NCBI GenBank assembly: GCA_018376905.1
Contig: JAHAAK010000012.1
Location: 1 to 58,895, forward strand
Direction of reading: 5' to 3'
DNA length: 58,895 nt
From: Collinsella sp.
Lineage (GTDB): Bacteria; Actinomycetota; Coriobacteriia; Coriobacteriales; Coriobacteriaceae
The notes beneath the pieces were generated by a model, which saw only the letters and a list, made by a program, of their open reading frames with translations, ran no database searches and was not told where the DNA came from. Positions 45,849 to 55,518 of this stretch are shown here, in pieces; position 1 is the stretch's first letter, and every line of letters begins with the position of its first letter. The position numbers and the translations under genes are program-made.

Positions 45849-47270
45849 TTAGGCCATGAGCAGGCCGGTCTCCGCGACGTTCTTGTACCAGTACGCGCTC
45901 GCCTTGGGATAGCGCTTCTGGGTCTCAAAGTCGATGTAGAACAGGCCGTAGCGCTTGTTGTAGCCGTTGGTCCAGGAGAACTGGTCCTGCAGCGACCACA
46001 CAAAGTAACCGTCGACGTTTACGCCGCCGTCGATTGCCTTGAGGATCCACGCGAGATGCTGACGCATATAGTCGATACGAGGGGCATCGTCGATAAAGCC
46101 GTCCTCAAAGTCGTCCTTATAGCCCATGCCGTTCTCGGTGATGTAGATCTTCTTGTAGTTGGGGTAATCGTTCTTAATGCGCAGCAGCAGGTCGTACAGG
46201 CCCTCGGGATAGATGATCCAGTCCCAATCGGTGGTGGGTACGCCTTCGCGCACGCATGACTCGCCCACGCCCTTGAGGAACCAGCGCGAGGAGCCCTTGT
46301 CGCCGGTGCCATTGTGGTTGATGTCGTTTTCGCCCTCGGCGGCACGCAGGAACTGGCACTTGTAGGTGTTGACGCCCAGGCAATCGTTGTAGGGGAGCGC
46401 GGCGGTCAACGCGGCGATGTCCTCGTCGCGAACGTCGAGCTCGCCGCCGGCGATATGGGCCAGCTTGGTTGCGGCTTCCATGGTGTCGGCTGCATAGTGG
46501 CCGCGGAAAGTGGCGTCAAGTACCCAGCGGTTGTTGATGACGTCGGCCATGCGGGCGGCCTCGCAGTCGGCAGCGCTGTTGGGATCGAGGGGATACTTGG
46601 GCTCCAGGTTCTGGACAATGCCGATCTCGCCCTCAAAGTCGCCCTCATGGAAGGCGACGACAGCCTTGGCGTGGGCCACCATCATGTTGTGCATGAGCTG
46701 GAAGGCCTTGTCCAGGCGGTACTTCTCGCCGTGCGGCCAGTTGCCGACGATAAAGCTGCCCTCGGCGGTTGCGGGAATCTCGTTAAACGTGAACCAGTGC
46801 TTGACCTCGGTGAACTCGGCAAAGCAGAACTTGGCGTACTCGACAAAGGCATCGATGGTCGTGCGCGTCAAGAAGCCCTCGCCGCCGTCCTGGTAAAAGG
46901 CCTCGGGCGTATCGAAGTGATCGAGCGTGACATAGGGGATGACGCCGGCATTGTTGCAGGTGGCAAAAAGCTCGTGATAGAAGGCGACGCCCTCGGGGTT
47001 AATCTCGCCGGTGCCGTTGGGGAAGATGCGGCTCCAAGCGATGGAGACGCGGATGCCGTTGATGCCGAAGCGCTGGCACAGGTCGATATCGACCGGATAC
47101 TTGTTGTAGAAATCGCTTGCGGGGTCGGGGGAGAAGCGACCCTGAGCAGCCAGGAAATCGTCCCAGGGCACTTTGCCCTTGCCGTGCGTGCGGGTCTCGC
47201 CCTCAACCTGGTAAGCGGCGGTGGCGCCGCCAAACACAAAGCCGTCGGGGAACTGCATGGGGTTGGTCAT
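45849..47270 (-). CDS. GH1 6-phospho-beta-galactosidase/glucosidase (module 1)
   Basis: A 473-residue GH1 enzyme that would hydrolyse phosphorylated disaccharides brought in by the adjacent PTS. FVFGGATAAYQVEG opens the barrel; acid/base Glu164 is in WFTFNEI; the nucleophile is in YITENGMG; and FSWTNGYNKRYGLFY carries the Ser, Lys and Tyr that bind the 6-phosphate in LacG-type enzymes. Sequence and partner favour lactose-6-P or a beta-galactoside, but a beta-glucoside is possible. It lies downstream of the IICB gene with a hairpin between. Confidence 0.92.
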   Translation of the reverse strand: MTNPMQFPDGFVFGGATAAYQVEGETRTHGKGKVPWDDFLAAQGRFSPDPASDFYNKYPVDIDLCQRFGINGIRVSIAWSRIFPNGTGEINPEGVAFYHELFATCNNAGVIPYVTLDHFDTPEAFYQDGGEGFLTRTTIDAFVEYAKFCFAEFTEVKHWFTFNEIPATAEGSFIVGNWPHGEKYRLDKAFQLMHNMMVAHAKAVVAFHEGDFEGEIGIVQNLEPKYPLDPNSAADCEAARMADVINNRWVLDATFRGHYAADTMEAATKLAHIAGGELDVRDEDIAALTAALPYNDCLGVNTYKCQFLRAAEGENDINHNGTGDKGSSRWFLKGVGESCVREGVPTTDWDWIIYPEGLYDLLLRIKNDYPNYKKIYITENGMGYKDDFEDGFIDDAPRIDYMRQHLAWILKAIDGGVNVDGYFVWSLQDQFSWTNGYNKRYGLFYIDFETQKRYPKASAYWYKNVAETGLLMA

Positions 47271-47304
47271 GAGTCATCCTTTCTGTGGGATTCGAATAGG
47301 GAGA

Positions 47305-47331
47305 GGTGCCCGAACTGGGGATCCGGGCACC
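47305..47331. repeat. Intercistronic hairpin, module 1
   Basis: GGTGCCCG (47305-47312) pairs with CGGGCACC (47324-47331) between IICB and GH1. No T tract; a likely mRNA-processing or stabilising stem. Confidence 0.6.
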
Positions 47332-47346
47332 AACAGAGGGAGGTAA

Positions 47347-49125
47347 CTAGTCGAGGTTCTCGCGGAGCCACTTGATGGCGCCGGCGGGGTCGCGGGTGAG
47401 GTCGATATATTCCTTACCGCGCGGAGCGAGCAGCTTAATGCCCAGGCGATCGGTGTCGGCCTTCATGTCGTTGTAGTAGCTACGAACCTGCGGGGCAAGC
47501 ACGATAACGTCGTACTGATCCATGATGGCAGTGTGCTGGCCATAGGCGCCTGCGGAGGAAGCAATATTCTCTCCGGTCTGCGCGGCACCTTCCTTGATGG
47601 CGTTGGCAAGCATGGCAGAGGTGCCGGCGCCGGCGCACAGGACGAGGACCTTCAGGCCATCGACATCCTTCTTGGCGGATGCGTCGGCGGCGGGCTCGGG
47701 CTGATCGGCGACAGGCTTGCTGTCGGCGGCGGCAACGGTCGTCTCGACGGAAGCGGTGGCCTGCTCGACAGCGGGCGCAGAGGCGTTGGCGGCGATGGAA
47801 GCGGCACCATCGGACTCGAGACCCAGCTCGGCGGCGCGCTCGGCCTCCTGGTCGCAGAGCAGCTTATCGTACGCCTTCAAGAACGGCAGGTAGATGATGG
47901 CGTCCAGCAAGATAATGATCGCGACAAACACCAGAGCGATAAGCTGGAAGTTCGTGGTGATGAAAATGCCGATGGGGGCGGGGGTGGCCCAAGGCACCAC
48001 GAAGGAGAAGCCGTTCATGCCCACGTTATCGATAAAGAACTTGGCAACACTTACGTTGACGCAGCCGGCGGCAACAAAGGGGACGAGCATGTAGGGGTTA
48101 AGGATCATCGGCGCGCCAAAGAGCAGCGGTTCGTTGACGGCGAAGGCAACAGGAACAATCGAGGCCTTACCGACGGCTTTGAGCTGCTTGGACTTCATAA
48201 AGAGAATCAGCAGAAGCGGCACGATGAACGTGGCGCCGGTGCCGCCGAACTCACCCACGAGCGACATGTTAAAGGTGAGGGAATGGGCGGGGTGACCACC
48301 GGCCAGCAGAACCTGCAGGTTCTCAGCCTGGTTGGCAAGACGGATGGGGTCGATGCCCGGCTGGACGATCGAGGGGCCGTGGACGCCGATGAACCAGAAG
48401 AACGCGGTGGCCGCCTGGATAAGGATAAGGCCAGGATAGGTTTCTGCAGCGGTAAAGAGCGGGGAGAGCAGTTTGATAAGCAGCTCGGAGAACGGAACGC
48501 CCATGAGGTTACGCACGACGACATCGATGATGCCGCAGATGATGACGGCGCCGCCAAAGGGGATAATATCGCGGAAGTTCTGAGCGATGGCGCCCGGGAC
48601 CTCCTTGGGCAGCTTAATGGTCAGATCGCGCGAGACACAGAACTTATAGACCCAAACGGTAATGAACGCGGCGATATAGGCCGAGAACAGACCGCGCGTG
48701 CCCATGCTGGTGCAATCGAAGACCGAAAGTTCGGAGCCGTTGAACTTGGTGGTGAACTGCGTAACAGCGAGCAAAAGCATGCTGCACTGGGCGGCCACCA
48801 TGGTGGAACCGTCGTTGAGCACTTTGCCGGCGGGCATACGACGGTTCATGGATGCCGTGAAGTTCTTGGCAGTGGTGCCGGCAACCATGATGCCCATGAC
48901 GCCCATGGTGAAGTTGTAGAGCTTGTTGCACCAGTCGATGAGCGGCTGGGGCAGCGTGATGCCGACTACGCCGGGAAGGGTGGCAATGAGCAGAAAGATC
49001 GAAGAGGTGAGGACAATGGGCATGCACCCAAGGAATCCGTCCTTGATGGCCTGGAGGTAGATGTTCCTCGAGATCTTCTCAAAGAACGGTTGATGCTTTT
49101 CGAGCATCTTTACGATGGCGTCCAT
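47347..49125 (-). CDS. PTS IICB, lactose/cellobiose family (module 1)
   Basis: A 592-residue fusion permease of the LacE type. IIC (residues 1-430) has about ten TM helices with FWFIGVHGPSIVQPGI and GGTGATFIVPL; a low-complexity Ala/Thr linker (about 435-490) leads to IIB with the phosphorylated Cys in VLVLCAGAGTSAM. The lactose-type IIA needed to charge it is not in the window. It is divergent from a LacI gene with operator dyads between. Confidence 0.94.
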   Translation of the reverse strand: MDAIVKMLEKHQPFFEKISRNIYLQAIKDGFLGCMPIVLTSSIFLLIATLPGVVGITLPQPLIDWCNKLYNFTMGVMGIMVAGTTAKNFTASMNRRMPAGKVLNDGSTMVAAQCSMLLLAVTQFTTKFNGSELSVFDCTSMGTRGLFSAYIAAFITVWVYKFCVSRDLTIKLPKEVPGAIAQNFRDIIPFGGAVIICGIIDVVVRNLMGVPFSELLIKLLSPLFTAAETYPGLILIQAATAFFWFIGVHGPSIVQPGIDPIRLANQAENLQVLLAGGHPAHSLTFNMSLVGEFGGTGATFIVPLLLILFMKSKQLKAVGKASIVPVAFAVNEPLLFGAPMILNPYMLVPFVAAGCVNVSVAKFFIDNVGMNGFSFVVPWATPAPIGIFITTNFQLIALVFVAIIILLDAIIYLPFLKAYDKLLCDQEAERAAELGLESDGAASIAANASAPAVEQATASVETTVAAADSKPVADQPEPAADASAKKDVDGLKVLVLCAGAGTSAMLANAIKEGAAQTGENIASSAGAYGQHTAIMDQYDVIVLAPQVRSYYNDMKADTDRLGIKLLAPRGKEYIDLTRDPAGAIKWLRENLD

Positions 49126-49226
49126 AGAGCTCCTTTGCTACTTAATGCGCGATGCATGTGGATGGAACTGATCGTCGATGGATGGTCAGGACTGCCCGGA
49201 AACCTTCCTGCTTAAGGAAGGCATTG

Positions 49227-49310
49227 CGAAATGACAACGTAGGACATTTCGTTAATGACAACGTAAGACATTATTGGAAGAGCAACAAGGATTTACGGGT
49301 GAACGGTCGA
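49227..49310. promoter_or_regulatory. Operators between module 1 and its LacI gene
   Basis: AATGACAACGTAGGACATT (49230-49248) and AATGACAACGTAAGACATT (49254-49272) are 19-base near-identical sites 24 bases apart; the first is extended by CGAAATG/CATTTCG. GGTGAACGGTCGA at 49298-49310 is identical to 16437-16449. These are likely LacI-family sites. Confidence 0.7.
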
Positions 49311-49401
49311 TATTGTCCGATAAACGGCTGATTTGTCAGTCGGGCAGGTAGTGTATGCTAGAACGCAAAAAACAAGCGATGCGAAACCGACTGGAGAAGT
49401 A

Positions 49402-50412
49402 ATGGCAACGATGGACAAGAAAAATGTCTCAATGAACGATGTGGCAGTTGCCGCGGGCGTTTCTCTCAAGACGGTGTCGCGCGTGATCAATGAGCCCGAT
49501 AGCGTGCGCGAGTCGACGCGCGATAGGGTCCATGCTGCCATGGAGGCGCTTGGGTTCCGGGCGAACTTTGCCGCGCGTTCACTCAAGTTGGGCCGTTACG
49601 GGTGCATCGGCGTGGTGATGTTCCACTTGTCGGGCGGCGCCGTGGACATGATTGACGGTATCGCCGATGCCGCCGAAGAGCGTGGTTTTGCGCTTACGAT
49701 GATCAAAAAGCGGGCGGGGGAGAAGATGACTCTTGCCGATGCTGCGCGTAGGATGTCGCAGCTTCCCGTCGACGGCATGATCTTCAACCTGCGTCAGATG
49801 GTCGATGACTTTGATACCTTTGAGGCGCCGAAAGACCTCAAGACGGTGATTATCACGCCGATGGAACATCCTAACTGCTCTACCGTTAGTGACGATCAAG
49901 AGGGTGGTGCGCGCATGGCGTGCGAGCACTTCTTAAATCGCGGGCACAAGAACGTGTATTTCGTCTCTGGTAAGAAAGAGTCGCTGTCGAGCCAGTGCCG
50001 TATGAAAGGTTGGCGTGCGGCACTCGAGGCGCGTGGCATTGAGCCGCCCGAGCCTCTGCAAGGCGATTGGAATGCGGATAGTGGCTATGCCGCGGGCCTT
50101 GCGCTTGCCGATAAACCCGATTGCACGGCGGTCCTCGCTGCTAACGACTGCATGGCAAACGGCGTGATGATGGCTCTGCGTGACAGAGGGCTCAGGGTGC
50201 CCGACGACGTGTCCGTGATCGGCTTTGACGACGAACTCTACAAGACGATTCCCAACTCGATTCTGACGTCAGTGAAGTTTCGCCACCGCGAGCTGGGCAT
50301 CCGTGCGCTTAACGAGGTCGTCGCAGGTCTGGAAGCCCCGAGCTCCAGAAGCCGTACGCTTGTGTCGGGCGTGCTGGTCGAGCGTTCCAGCGTGAAGGAC
50401 CTGCGGGCGTAG
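49402..50412 (+). CDS. LacI-family regulator (module 1)
   Basis: A 336-residue repressor: helix-turn-helix SMNDVAVAAGVSLKTVSRVI with hinge helix FAARSLKLGR, then a periplasmic-binding-protein-like effector domain (IGVVMFHLSGG, VDGMIFNLRQ, AVLAANDCMANGVM, DDVSVIGFDDELY). The start is ATG 49402 (GGAG upstream); the frame opens at 49333. It diverges from the module 1 IICB gene and very likely represses it through the paired 19-base sites. It ends at a cluster of three palindromes. Confidence 0.93.
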   Translation: MATMDKKNVSMNDVAVAAGVSLKTVSRVINEPDSVRESTRDRVHAAMEALGFRANFAARSLKLGRYGCIGVVMFHLSGGAVDMIDGIADAAEERGFALTMIKKRAGEKMTLADAARRMSQLPVDGMIFNLRQMVDDFDTFEAPKDLKTVIITPMEHPNCSTVSDDQEGGARMACEHFLNRGHKNVYFVSGKKESLSSQCRMKGWRAALEARGIEPPEPLQGDWNADSGYAAGLALADKPDCTAVLAANDCMANGVMMALRDRGLRVPDDVSVIGFDDELYKTIPNSILTSVKFRHRELGIRALNEVVAGLEAPSSRSRTLVSGVLVERSSVKDLRA

Positions 50413-50429
50413 ACGTGCTCGGCCTGTTC

Positions 50430-50646
50430 GTCTAAATCTGTAACAGGTAGGGCCGAAAATCTCAGCTAGTTGTTACAGATTTAGACAATTCGGTCCGGTA
50501 TATTCCGTTTGTCTCGATCTGTAACATCTAAGCGGTCAAAAGCGGTCTACATGTTACAGATTGAGATTTTTGGCTTGGCCTGTGCGTTCACCTCGATCTG
50601 TAACAGCTGGGACCCAAAAACTCGGCTAGATGTTACAGGATTAAGA
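50430..50646. repeat. 57-bp palindrome family, copies 3 to 5
   Basis: Copies at 50430-50486, 50511-50566 and 50590-50646. Outer stems are ATCTGTAACA/TGTTACAGAT; loops alternate between a GCGGTCAAAAGCGG type (middle) and a GACCCAAAAACTCGG type (flanks). The whole 334-base gap holds only these and the terminator that follows. Confidence 0.88.
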
Positions 50647-50676
50647 TGAACAGGAGGACGGGTGCGGTCTAAACAA

Positions 50677-50717
50677 AATGGCCCGCGCATCACACATCGA
50701 TGCACGGGCCATTTATT
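50677..50717. terminator. Bidirectional terminator, module 2
   Basis: AAATGGCCCG pairs with CGGGCCATTT across an 18-base loop, between the LacI gene and the IICB gene that converge here. Confidence 0.8.
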
Positions 50718-50746
50718 GTCTGCGAGCGGCAGGTGGTGTCAGCGTC

Positions 50747-52507
50747 TTATGCCTCGAGGTTTTCCTCGATCCAGGCGACGGCACCCTTGGGATCCTTAGT
50801 GAGGTCGATGTACTGTTTGCCCTTGGGCGACAGCAGCGTGATGCCCAGGCGGTCGGTGTCGGCCTTCATCTCGTTGTAATAGGTGCGAACCTGCGGAGCC
50901 AGGACGATGACGTTGTACTGGTCCATGATGGCGTAGTGACTGCCGTAGGCACCGGCGTTGGCGGTAATGTCGATGCCCAGCTCGTCGGCGCCTTCCTTAA
51001 GCGCGTTGGCGAGCAGTGCAGAGGTGCCGGCGCCAGCGCACAGAACCAGAACCCTCAGATCCTTGCCCTTAAGGGCGGACGGAGCTGCGGAGGCCTCAGT
51101 GGCAGAAGCGGTCTCGACAACAGGAGCCTCAACGGCGGGGGCGTCAGCGGTCTTGACGGTCTTGGTCTCCTCGGCCTCTTCTTCGGCCAGGGTCTCGGCC
51201 TCCTGCTTGCACAGGACGTTGTCGTAGGCCTTGCAGAACGGGTAGTAGATCAAGAAGTCAACGACCAGCAGGACGACAACCAGGACCAGAGAGATCGGCT
51301 GGAAGTTGGTGTCGATGAAGGTGCCGATCGGTCCGGGGAGTGCCCACGGCATGGCATAGATAAAGCCGTTCATGCCCAAAAAGTCGATGAAGAACTTACC
51401 AATGAGGACGTTGGCCACGGGGGCAAACAGGAACGGGATCAGGAAGTACGGGTTGAGGATGATGGGCGCGGCGAACAGCAGCGGCTCGTTGACGGCGAAC
51501 ATCACGGGTACGACAGAGGCTTTGCCGACGGCCTTGAGCTGCTTGGAGCGCATAAAGAGCAGGAAGATGATCGGGACAATGAACGTGGCGCCGGTGCCGC
51601 CGAGTTCGCCGATGTAGTTACCGAAGTTCTCGGTCAGGGCGAGGGCGGGGTGACCGCCGGCCTGCAGCGTGGCGAGGTTGGTAGTGATGTTGCCAAACAG
51701 CGCGGCGTTGAGGGCAGGCTTAACGACCGAGGGGCCGTGGATGCCCATGAACCAGAACAGAGGGATCATGAACCAGATGAGGGCGAGGCCGGCGTAGGAA
51801 TCGGCAGCGGCGAACAGCGGGCTCACCAGCGTGGAGATGACGTTGGCAAACGGGACGGCCAAGCAGGTGCGGCAGATAACGTCGATGACGGCGACAAACA
51901 GGATGGAGAAGCTGAAGGCGAAGATGTCGCGGAAGTTCTGGGCGATGGCGCCGGGGACTTCTTTGGGCAGCTTGATGGTGATGTCTCGCTTAATGCAGAA
52001 GGCATAGATGTTGACCGTGGCAAATGCGGCGACAAAGGAGCTCAGCAGGCCCTTGGTGCCCATGTTGTCGGTAAAGAACACCGAGACGTCGGCGCCGTCG
52101 ATCTTGGCACTCGTCTGGGTAACGGCCAAGATGAGCATAGCGCACATGGCGGCGACCATGGTGCTCGTGGCGTTGATGGCCTTGCCGGCAGGCATGCGGC
52201 GGTTCTTGGAGCCGGTCAGCGCGCTTGCGGTGGTGCCGGCGACCATGATGCCCACGACGCCCATCGTGAAGTTGTAAACCTTGTTGCAGAAGTTCACGAC
52301 GTCGACGTTCCACCAGTCGGGCAGCGTAAAGCCGCCGACCGTGGCGACAACGCCCGGCAGGGTCGAAATAAGCAGGAAGACAGAAGAAGACAGGATGATG
52401 GGCATTGCTGCCAAAAAGCCGTCTTTAATGGCCTGAAGGTAGATGTTCTTAGAGACCTTGTCGAAGTACGGCTGACCTTTCTCCAAGAACTTAACGATCG
52501 ATTCCAT
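50747..52507 (-). CDS. PTS IICB, lactose/cellobiose family (module 2)
   Basis: A 586-residue LacE-type fusion, paralogous to the genes at 47347 and 57278. IIC contains FWFMGIHGPSVVKPA and GGTGATFIVPIIFLL; an Ala/Val/Glu linker (about residues 425-480) joins it to IIB with the active Cys in VLVLCAGAGTSALLANAL. In this module the permease is downstream of the GH1 gene, the reverse of modules 1 and 3. No IIA gene is near. Confidence 0.94.
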   Translation of the reverse strand: MESIVKFLEKGQPYFDKVSKNIYLQAIKDGFLAAMPIILSSSVFLLISTLPGVVATVGGFTLPDWWNVDVVNFCNKVYNFTMGVVGIMVAGTTASALTGSKNRRMPAGKAINATSTMVAAMCAMLILAVTQTSAKIDGADVSVFFTDNMGTKGLLSSFVAAFATVNIYAFCIKRDITIKLPKEVPGAIAQNFRDIFAFSFSILFVAVIDVICRTCLAVPFANVISTLVSPLFAAADSYAGLALIWFMIPLFWFMGIHGPSVVKPALNAALFGNITTNLATLQAGGHPALALTENFGNYIGELGGTGATFIVPIIFLLFMRSKQLKAVGKASVVPVMFAVNEPLLFAAPIILNPYFLIPFLFAPVANVLIGKFFIDFLGMNGFIYAMPWALPGPIGTFIDTNFQPISLVLVVVLLVVDFLIYYPFCKAYDNVLCKQEAETLAEEEAEETKTVKTADAPAVEAPVVETASATEASAAPSALKGKDLRVLVLCAGAGTSALLANALKEGADELGIDITANAGAYGSHYAIMDQYNVIVLAPQVRTYYNEMKADTDRLGITLLSPKGKQYIDLTKDPKGAVAWIEENLEA

Positions 52508-52619
52508 AGTTCACGCTCCTCTTTGCATGAAATCTTAATGGCATGGACGTTGAAAACCTATATGGTCTCCCGCTTGCTAAAAGCCCGGGTGCAGGCGGGG
52601 TCGGTCCCAGGGGAGAGAG

Positions 52620-52656
52620 GGGAGCGGCTGGGTTTGTATCGCATAGGGCCGCTCCC
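52620..52656. repeat. Intercistronic hairpin, module 2
   Basis: GGGAGCGGC (52620-52628) pairs with GCCGCTCCC (52648-52656) between GH1 and IICB. No T tract follows on the minus strand. Confidence 0.6.
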
Positions 52657-52682
52657 TTCTCGGGGGAAAGCGAGGCGATGCG

Positions 52683-54131
52683 CTACTGCGCGTCCGCCAT
52701 AGTGTCGGCGAGCTCCTTGTACCAGAGTGCCGACTGCTTGATGTAGCGTTTTTGCGTGTCGAAGTCGATGTAGAACAGGCCGTAGCGCTTGTTATAGCCG
52801 TTGGCCCACGAGAACTGGTCCTGCAGGCTCCAGATAAAGTAGCCCTGGACGTCGACGCCCTCGGCGCGCGCCTGGAGCACCTTCTCCATGTGCTGGTCGA
52901 CAAAGTCGATGCGCTCGGGATCGGCGACGATGCCGTTTGCGTCGGGCTCGGGGTCCTTGTGGCCCAGGCCGTTTTCGGTGATATAGATGACGGGGAGGTT
53001 GGGATAGGTGGCGCTGATGTGCTTGAGCGTGTCGTAGAGGCCTTGCGGGTAGATGAGCCAATCCCAGTCGGTGGTGGGGATACCCGGCATATCGACCTGC
53101 TGCCCGACGCCCTTAAACTTAAAGCACGAGGTGCCCTTGTCTCCGGTGCCGTTAAAGCTGTTGGTTGACTCGCCATCGTAGGCGGCGATAAACGCCGACT
53201 GATAGTAGTTGAGGCCGAACATATCGTTGCGGGGCGCCGCCTTGGCGAGCTCCTCCATGTCGCTGTCCTCAACCGTAAGTGTGGCGTTGTTGGCACGCAG
53301 AATCTCGTTGATGAGTGAGAGGGTGCGCGCGGAGTAGTGACCCAGGAAGGCGCCGTCCATGATGAAGTCGGTGTAGAAGGCGTTGTACAGGTCGGCGGCG
53401 TGCTGGTCGGCGGGCGAGTCTGTGGCAGGATATGCCGGCGTCAGGACGTTGACCATGCCAATGCGTCCGCCCAGGTGCTCGGTCTCGTCAAGATCCTTAT
53501 ACAGGTTGACGGCGCGGGCGTGGGCAACGAGCTCGTTGTGCTGGCTCTGGATGCCGCTCGTCACATCAAAGTGATGGTTGGGCGGGAAGTTGCCTTGGAT
53601 GTATTGGGAGTGCGAGAGGCTGATGAGCTCGTTGATGGTGAACCAATTCTTGACCTCGCGGAACTCGCGGAAGCAGAACTCGGCATAGCGCACATAGGCG
53701 TCGACGGTCTTGCGGTTGAGCCAGTCGCCCTGGTTGAACAGGGCGGCGGGGGAGTCAAAGTGATGCAGGGACACATAGGGCTCGACGCCATACTTTTTGC
53801 AGCAGGCGAACAGCTCGTGGTAGTGCTTAACGCCCTCGGCGAGGGGCTCGGCATCGTCGCCGTTGGGGAAGATGCGGGTCCAGGCGATGGACACACGGAT
53901 GGCGTTGAGTCCATGCTCGGCAGAAAGGCGGATATCCTCCTCGTAGCGGTTGTAGAAATCACTGGCCGGGTCGGGCAAAAAGCGACCCTGGGCGACAAGG
54001 TAATCGTCCCACATGGTCTTACCCTTGCCTGCCACCTTCGTGGAACCTTCCGTTTGGTACGCGGCGGTTGCGGCGCCCCAAACAAAGCCCTTCGGCAGCT
54101 GCTGTACGCGGTTTAGCAAAGACATATGCAT
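52683..54131 (-). CDS. GH1 6-phospho-beta-galactosidase/glucosidase (module 2)
   Basis: A 482-residue GH1 enzyme. FVWGAATAAYQTEGS, NWFTINELIS (acid/base Glu), YITENGLGHKD (nucleophile Glu) and FSWANGYNKRYGLFYID (phosphate-binding Ser, Lys, Tyr) are all present. It is the most divergent of the three copies (insertion around LAGDDAEPLAEGV-like sequence and different sugar-site loops), so its substrate may differ. ATG 54131 or 54125 can start it. Expressed first in its operon, behind the LacI operators at 54245. Confidence 0.92.
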   Translation of the reverse strand: MHMSLLNRVQQLPKGFVWGAATAAYQTEGSTKVAGKGKTMWDDYLVAQGRFLPDPASDFYNRYEEDIRLSAEHGLNAIRVSIAWTRIFPNGDDAEPLAEGVKHYHELFACCKKYGVEPYVSLHHFDSPAALFNQGDWLNRKTVDAYVRYAEFCFREFREVKNWFTINELISLSHSQYIQGNFPPNHHFDVTSGIQSQHNELVAHARAVNLYKDLDETEHLGGRIGMVNVLTPAYPATDSPADQHAADLYNAFYTDFIMDGAFLGHYSARTLSLINEILRANNATLTVEDSDMEELAKAAPRNDMFGLNYYQSAFIAAYDGESTNSFNGTGDKGTSCFKFKGVGQQVDMPGIPTTDWDWLIYPQGLYDTLKHISATYPNLPVIYITENGLGHKDPEPDANGIVADPERIDFVDQHMEKVLQARAEGVDVQGYFIWSLQDQFSWANGYNKRYGLFYIDFDTQKRYIKQSALWYKELADTMADAQ

Positions 54132-54244
54132 ACACCCTCTCGTCTCGCTGTTCGATATTGTGCGTTTGCGCTCAGGAGGCTCCCTGGTTAGCGTTCAGCG
54201 GTGAAAAAGCCCGATAAACACTATCTTAAAATGATTAGAACCAA

Positions 54245-54416
54245 AATGAGCACGTGAACATTTGACAATGAGCACGTTAACATCCGGCTGGGATGTATAG
54301 AAACAAAACAACTTCAAACAGCCGCGAACGGTTGTATTTGTTCGGTAAGCGGTTTTGATTGACAGAAGTTTTCATGTTGTGGTATATGGCTCGGGTATCA
54401 TGAGCACGTTATCGAT
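54245..54416. promoter_or_regulatory. Operators between module 2 and its LacI gene
   Basis: AATGAGCACGTGAACATT (54245-54262), AATGAGCACGTTAACAT (54267-54283) and CATGAGCACGTTATCGAT (54399-54416). The layout (paired sites 22 bases apart with a central ACGT) mirrors the module 1 sites but differs in the specificity bases. The third lies just before the LacI gene and could mediate autoregulation. The rest of this 335-base gap shows no gene. Confidence 0.7.
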
Positions 54417-54466
54417 GTATGTACGATGCGCCATGGGCGCGGGGAATAGTTGGGAAGCAGGTTAGC

Positions 54467-55504
54467 GTGGAAGGCATGGCTCAGCAGACAAGGAATGGTC
54501 ATTCGGCGAGCGCGGCAGAGGTTGCGGCGCTCGCTGGCGTGAGCCGCCAGACTGTGTCTCGCGTGGTCAACGGTATGCCCAACGTGACGGAAAAGACGCG
54601 CAAGCGTGTGCTGGCCGCCATGGAAGAGCTGGGCTTTCGTCCCAATTTTGCTGGAGCGGCGTTGCGCGGCGGGTCGTATCGTTCTATTGGCCTGTGCATG
54701 TACAACATCACACGTGTCGGTAACCTGGCGACGCTCGAGGGTATCATGCAAGCGGCGCGCGAGCACGATTTTGCCGTCACTATGATCGAGATGGGCGGCG
54801 ACAAGCCCTATACACTTGCCGATGCCTCGCGCCGCATGGTCGAGCGACCCGTCGACGGCATGATTCTCAACATGAACCGCATGGCTCCCGATTTTGAGGA
54901 GTTTGTTCCCCAGCCGGGAGTGCGAACGGTCATCCTGTCCATGTATGCGCATCCGCGCTGCACGACGATCGACTCCGACCAGTATGGTTCGTGCGAGCTG
55001 TTGACCAATTATCTGCTGGAACATGGTCACTCGAATATGCGGTTTGTGGCGGGTCCGGAAAACTCGATTTCCTCGCGTTTTCGTGAGGCCGGTTGGCGCG
55101 ATACGCTGGGTCGTGCTCATGTCGATGCCGCTCCGATGCTGCGTGGCGATTGGAGTGCGGACAGTGGGTACGCCATGGGCGAGCGGATTGCGGCCGAGGT
55201 GCTTGCCGGCGGGTCGCAGGCGCCGACTGCCGTGCTTGCGGCAAATGACCAGATGGCGCTGGGCGTTATCGCCGCGCTCGAGAACGCGGGCCTGTCCGTG
55301 CCCGACGACGTGAGCGTGGTTGGTATCGACGACGCACTCGAGGGACTTGTTCCTCACAATCGACTGACGACGCTGCGATTTGATTTGCGCGGTGTCGGTA
55401 AGCTTGCGTTTGAGGCGGCGATTGGAGAGAGCTCGTCTATCGAGGCGATTCATGTGCCGAGTACGCTGGTCGAACGCTCGACTGTTAGGGACATACGGGG
55501 TTAG
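54467..55504 (+). CDS. LacI-family regulator (module 2)
   Basis: A 345-residue repressor with SAAEVAALAGVSRQTVSRVV, hinge helix FAGAALRGGS and a sugar-binding domain (IGLCMYNITRVG, VDGMILNMNRM, AVLAANDQMALGVI, DDVSVVGIDDALEG). The start is probably GTG 54467 (GCAGG 5 bases upstream), since ATG 54476 has its GGAAGG only one base away. Divergent from the module 2 GH1 gene, which it probably represses. Confidence 0.91.
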   Translation: MEGMAQQTRNGHSASAAEVAALAGVSRQTVSRVVNGMPNVTEKTRKRVLAAMEELGFRPNFAGAALRGGSYRSIGLCMYNITRVGNLATLEGIMQAAREHDFAVTMIEMGGDKPYTLADASRRMVERPVDGMILNMNRMAPDFEEFVPQPGVRTVILSMYAHPRCTTIDSDQYGSCELLTNYLLEHGHSNMRFVAGPENSISSRFREAGWRDTLGRAHVDAAPMLRGDWSADSGYAMGERIAAEVLAGGSQAPTAVLAANDQMALGVIAALENAGLSVPDDVSVVGIDDALEGLVPHNRLTTLRFDLRGVGKLAFEAAIGESSSIEAIHVPSTLVERSTVRDIRG

Positions 55505-55518
55505 GTCCTACTCCGTTT

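Noticed and set aside
47533..49215. Plus-strand open frame of 560 codons opposite the module 1 IICB gene (a similar one at 50678-52702)
   Set aside because: Antisense of recognised permeases; Gly/Asp/Arg-rich nonsense without domains, caused by third-position GC bias.
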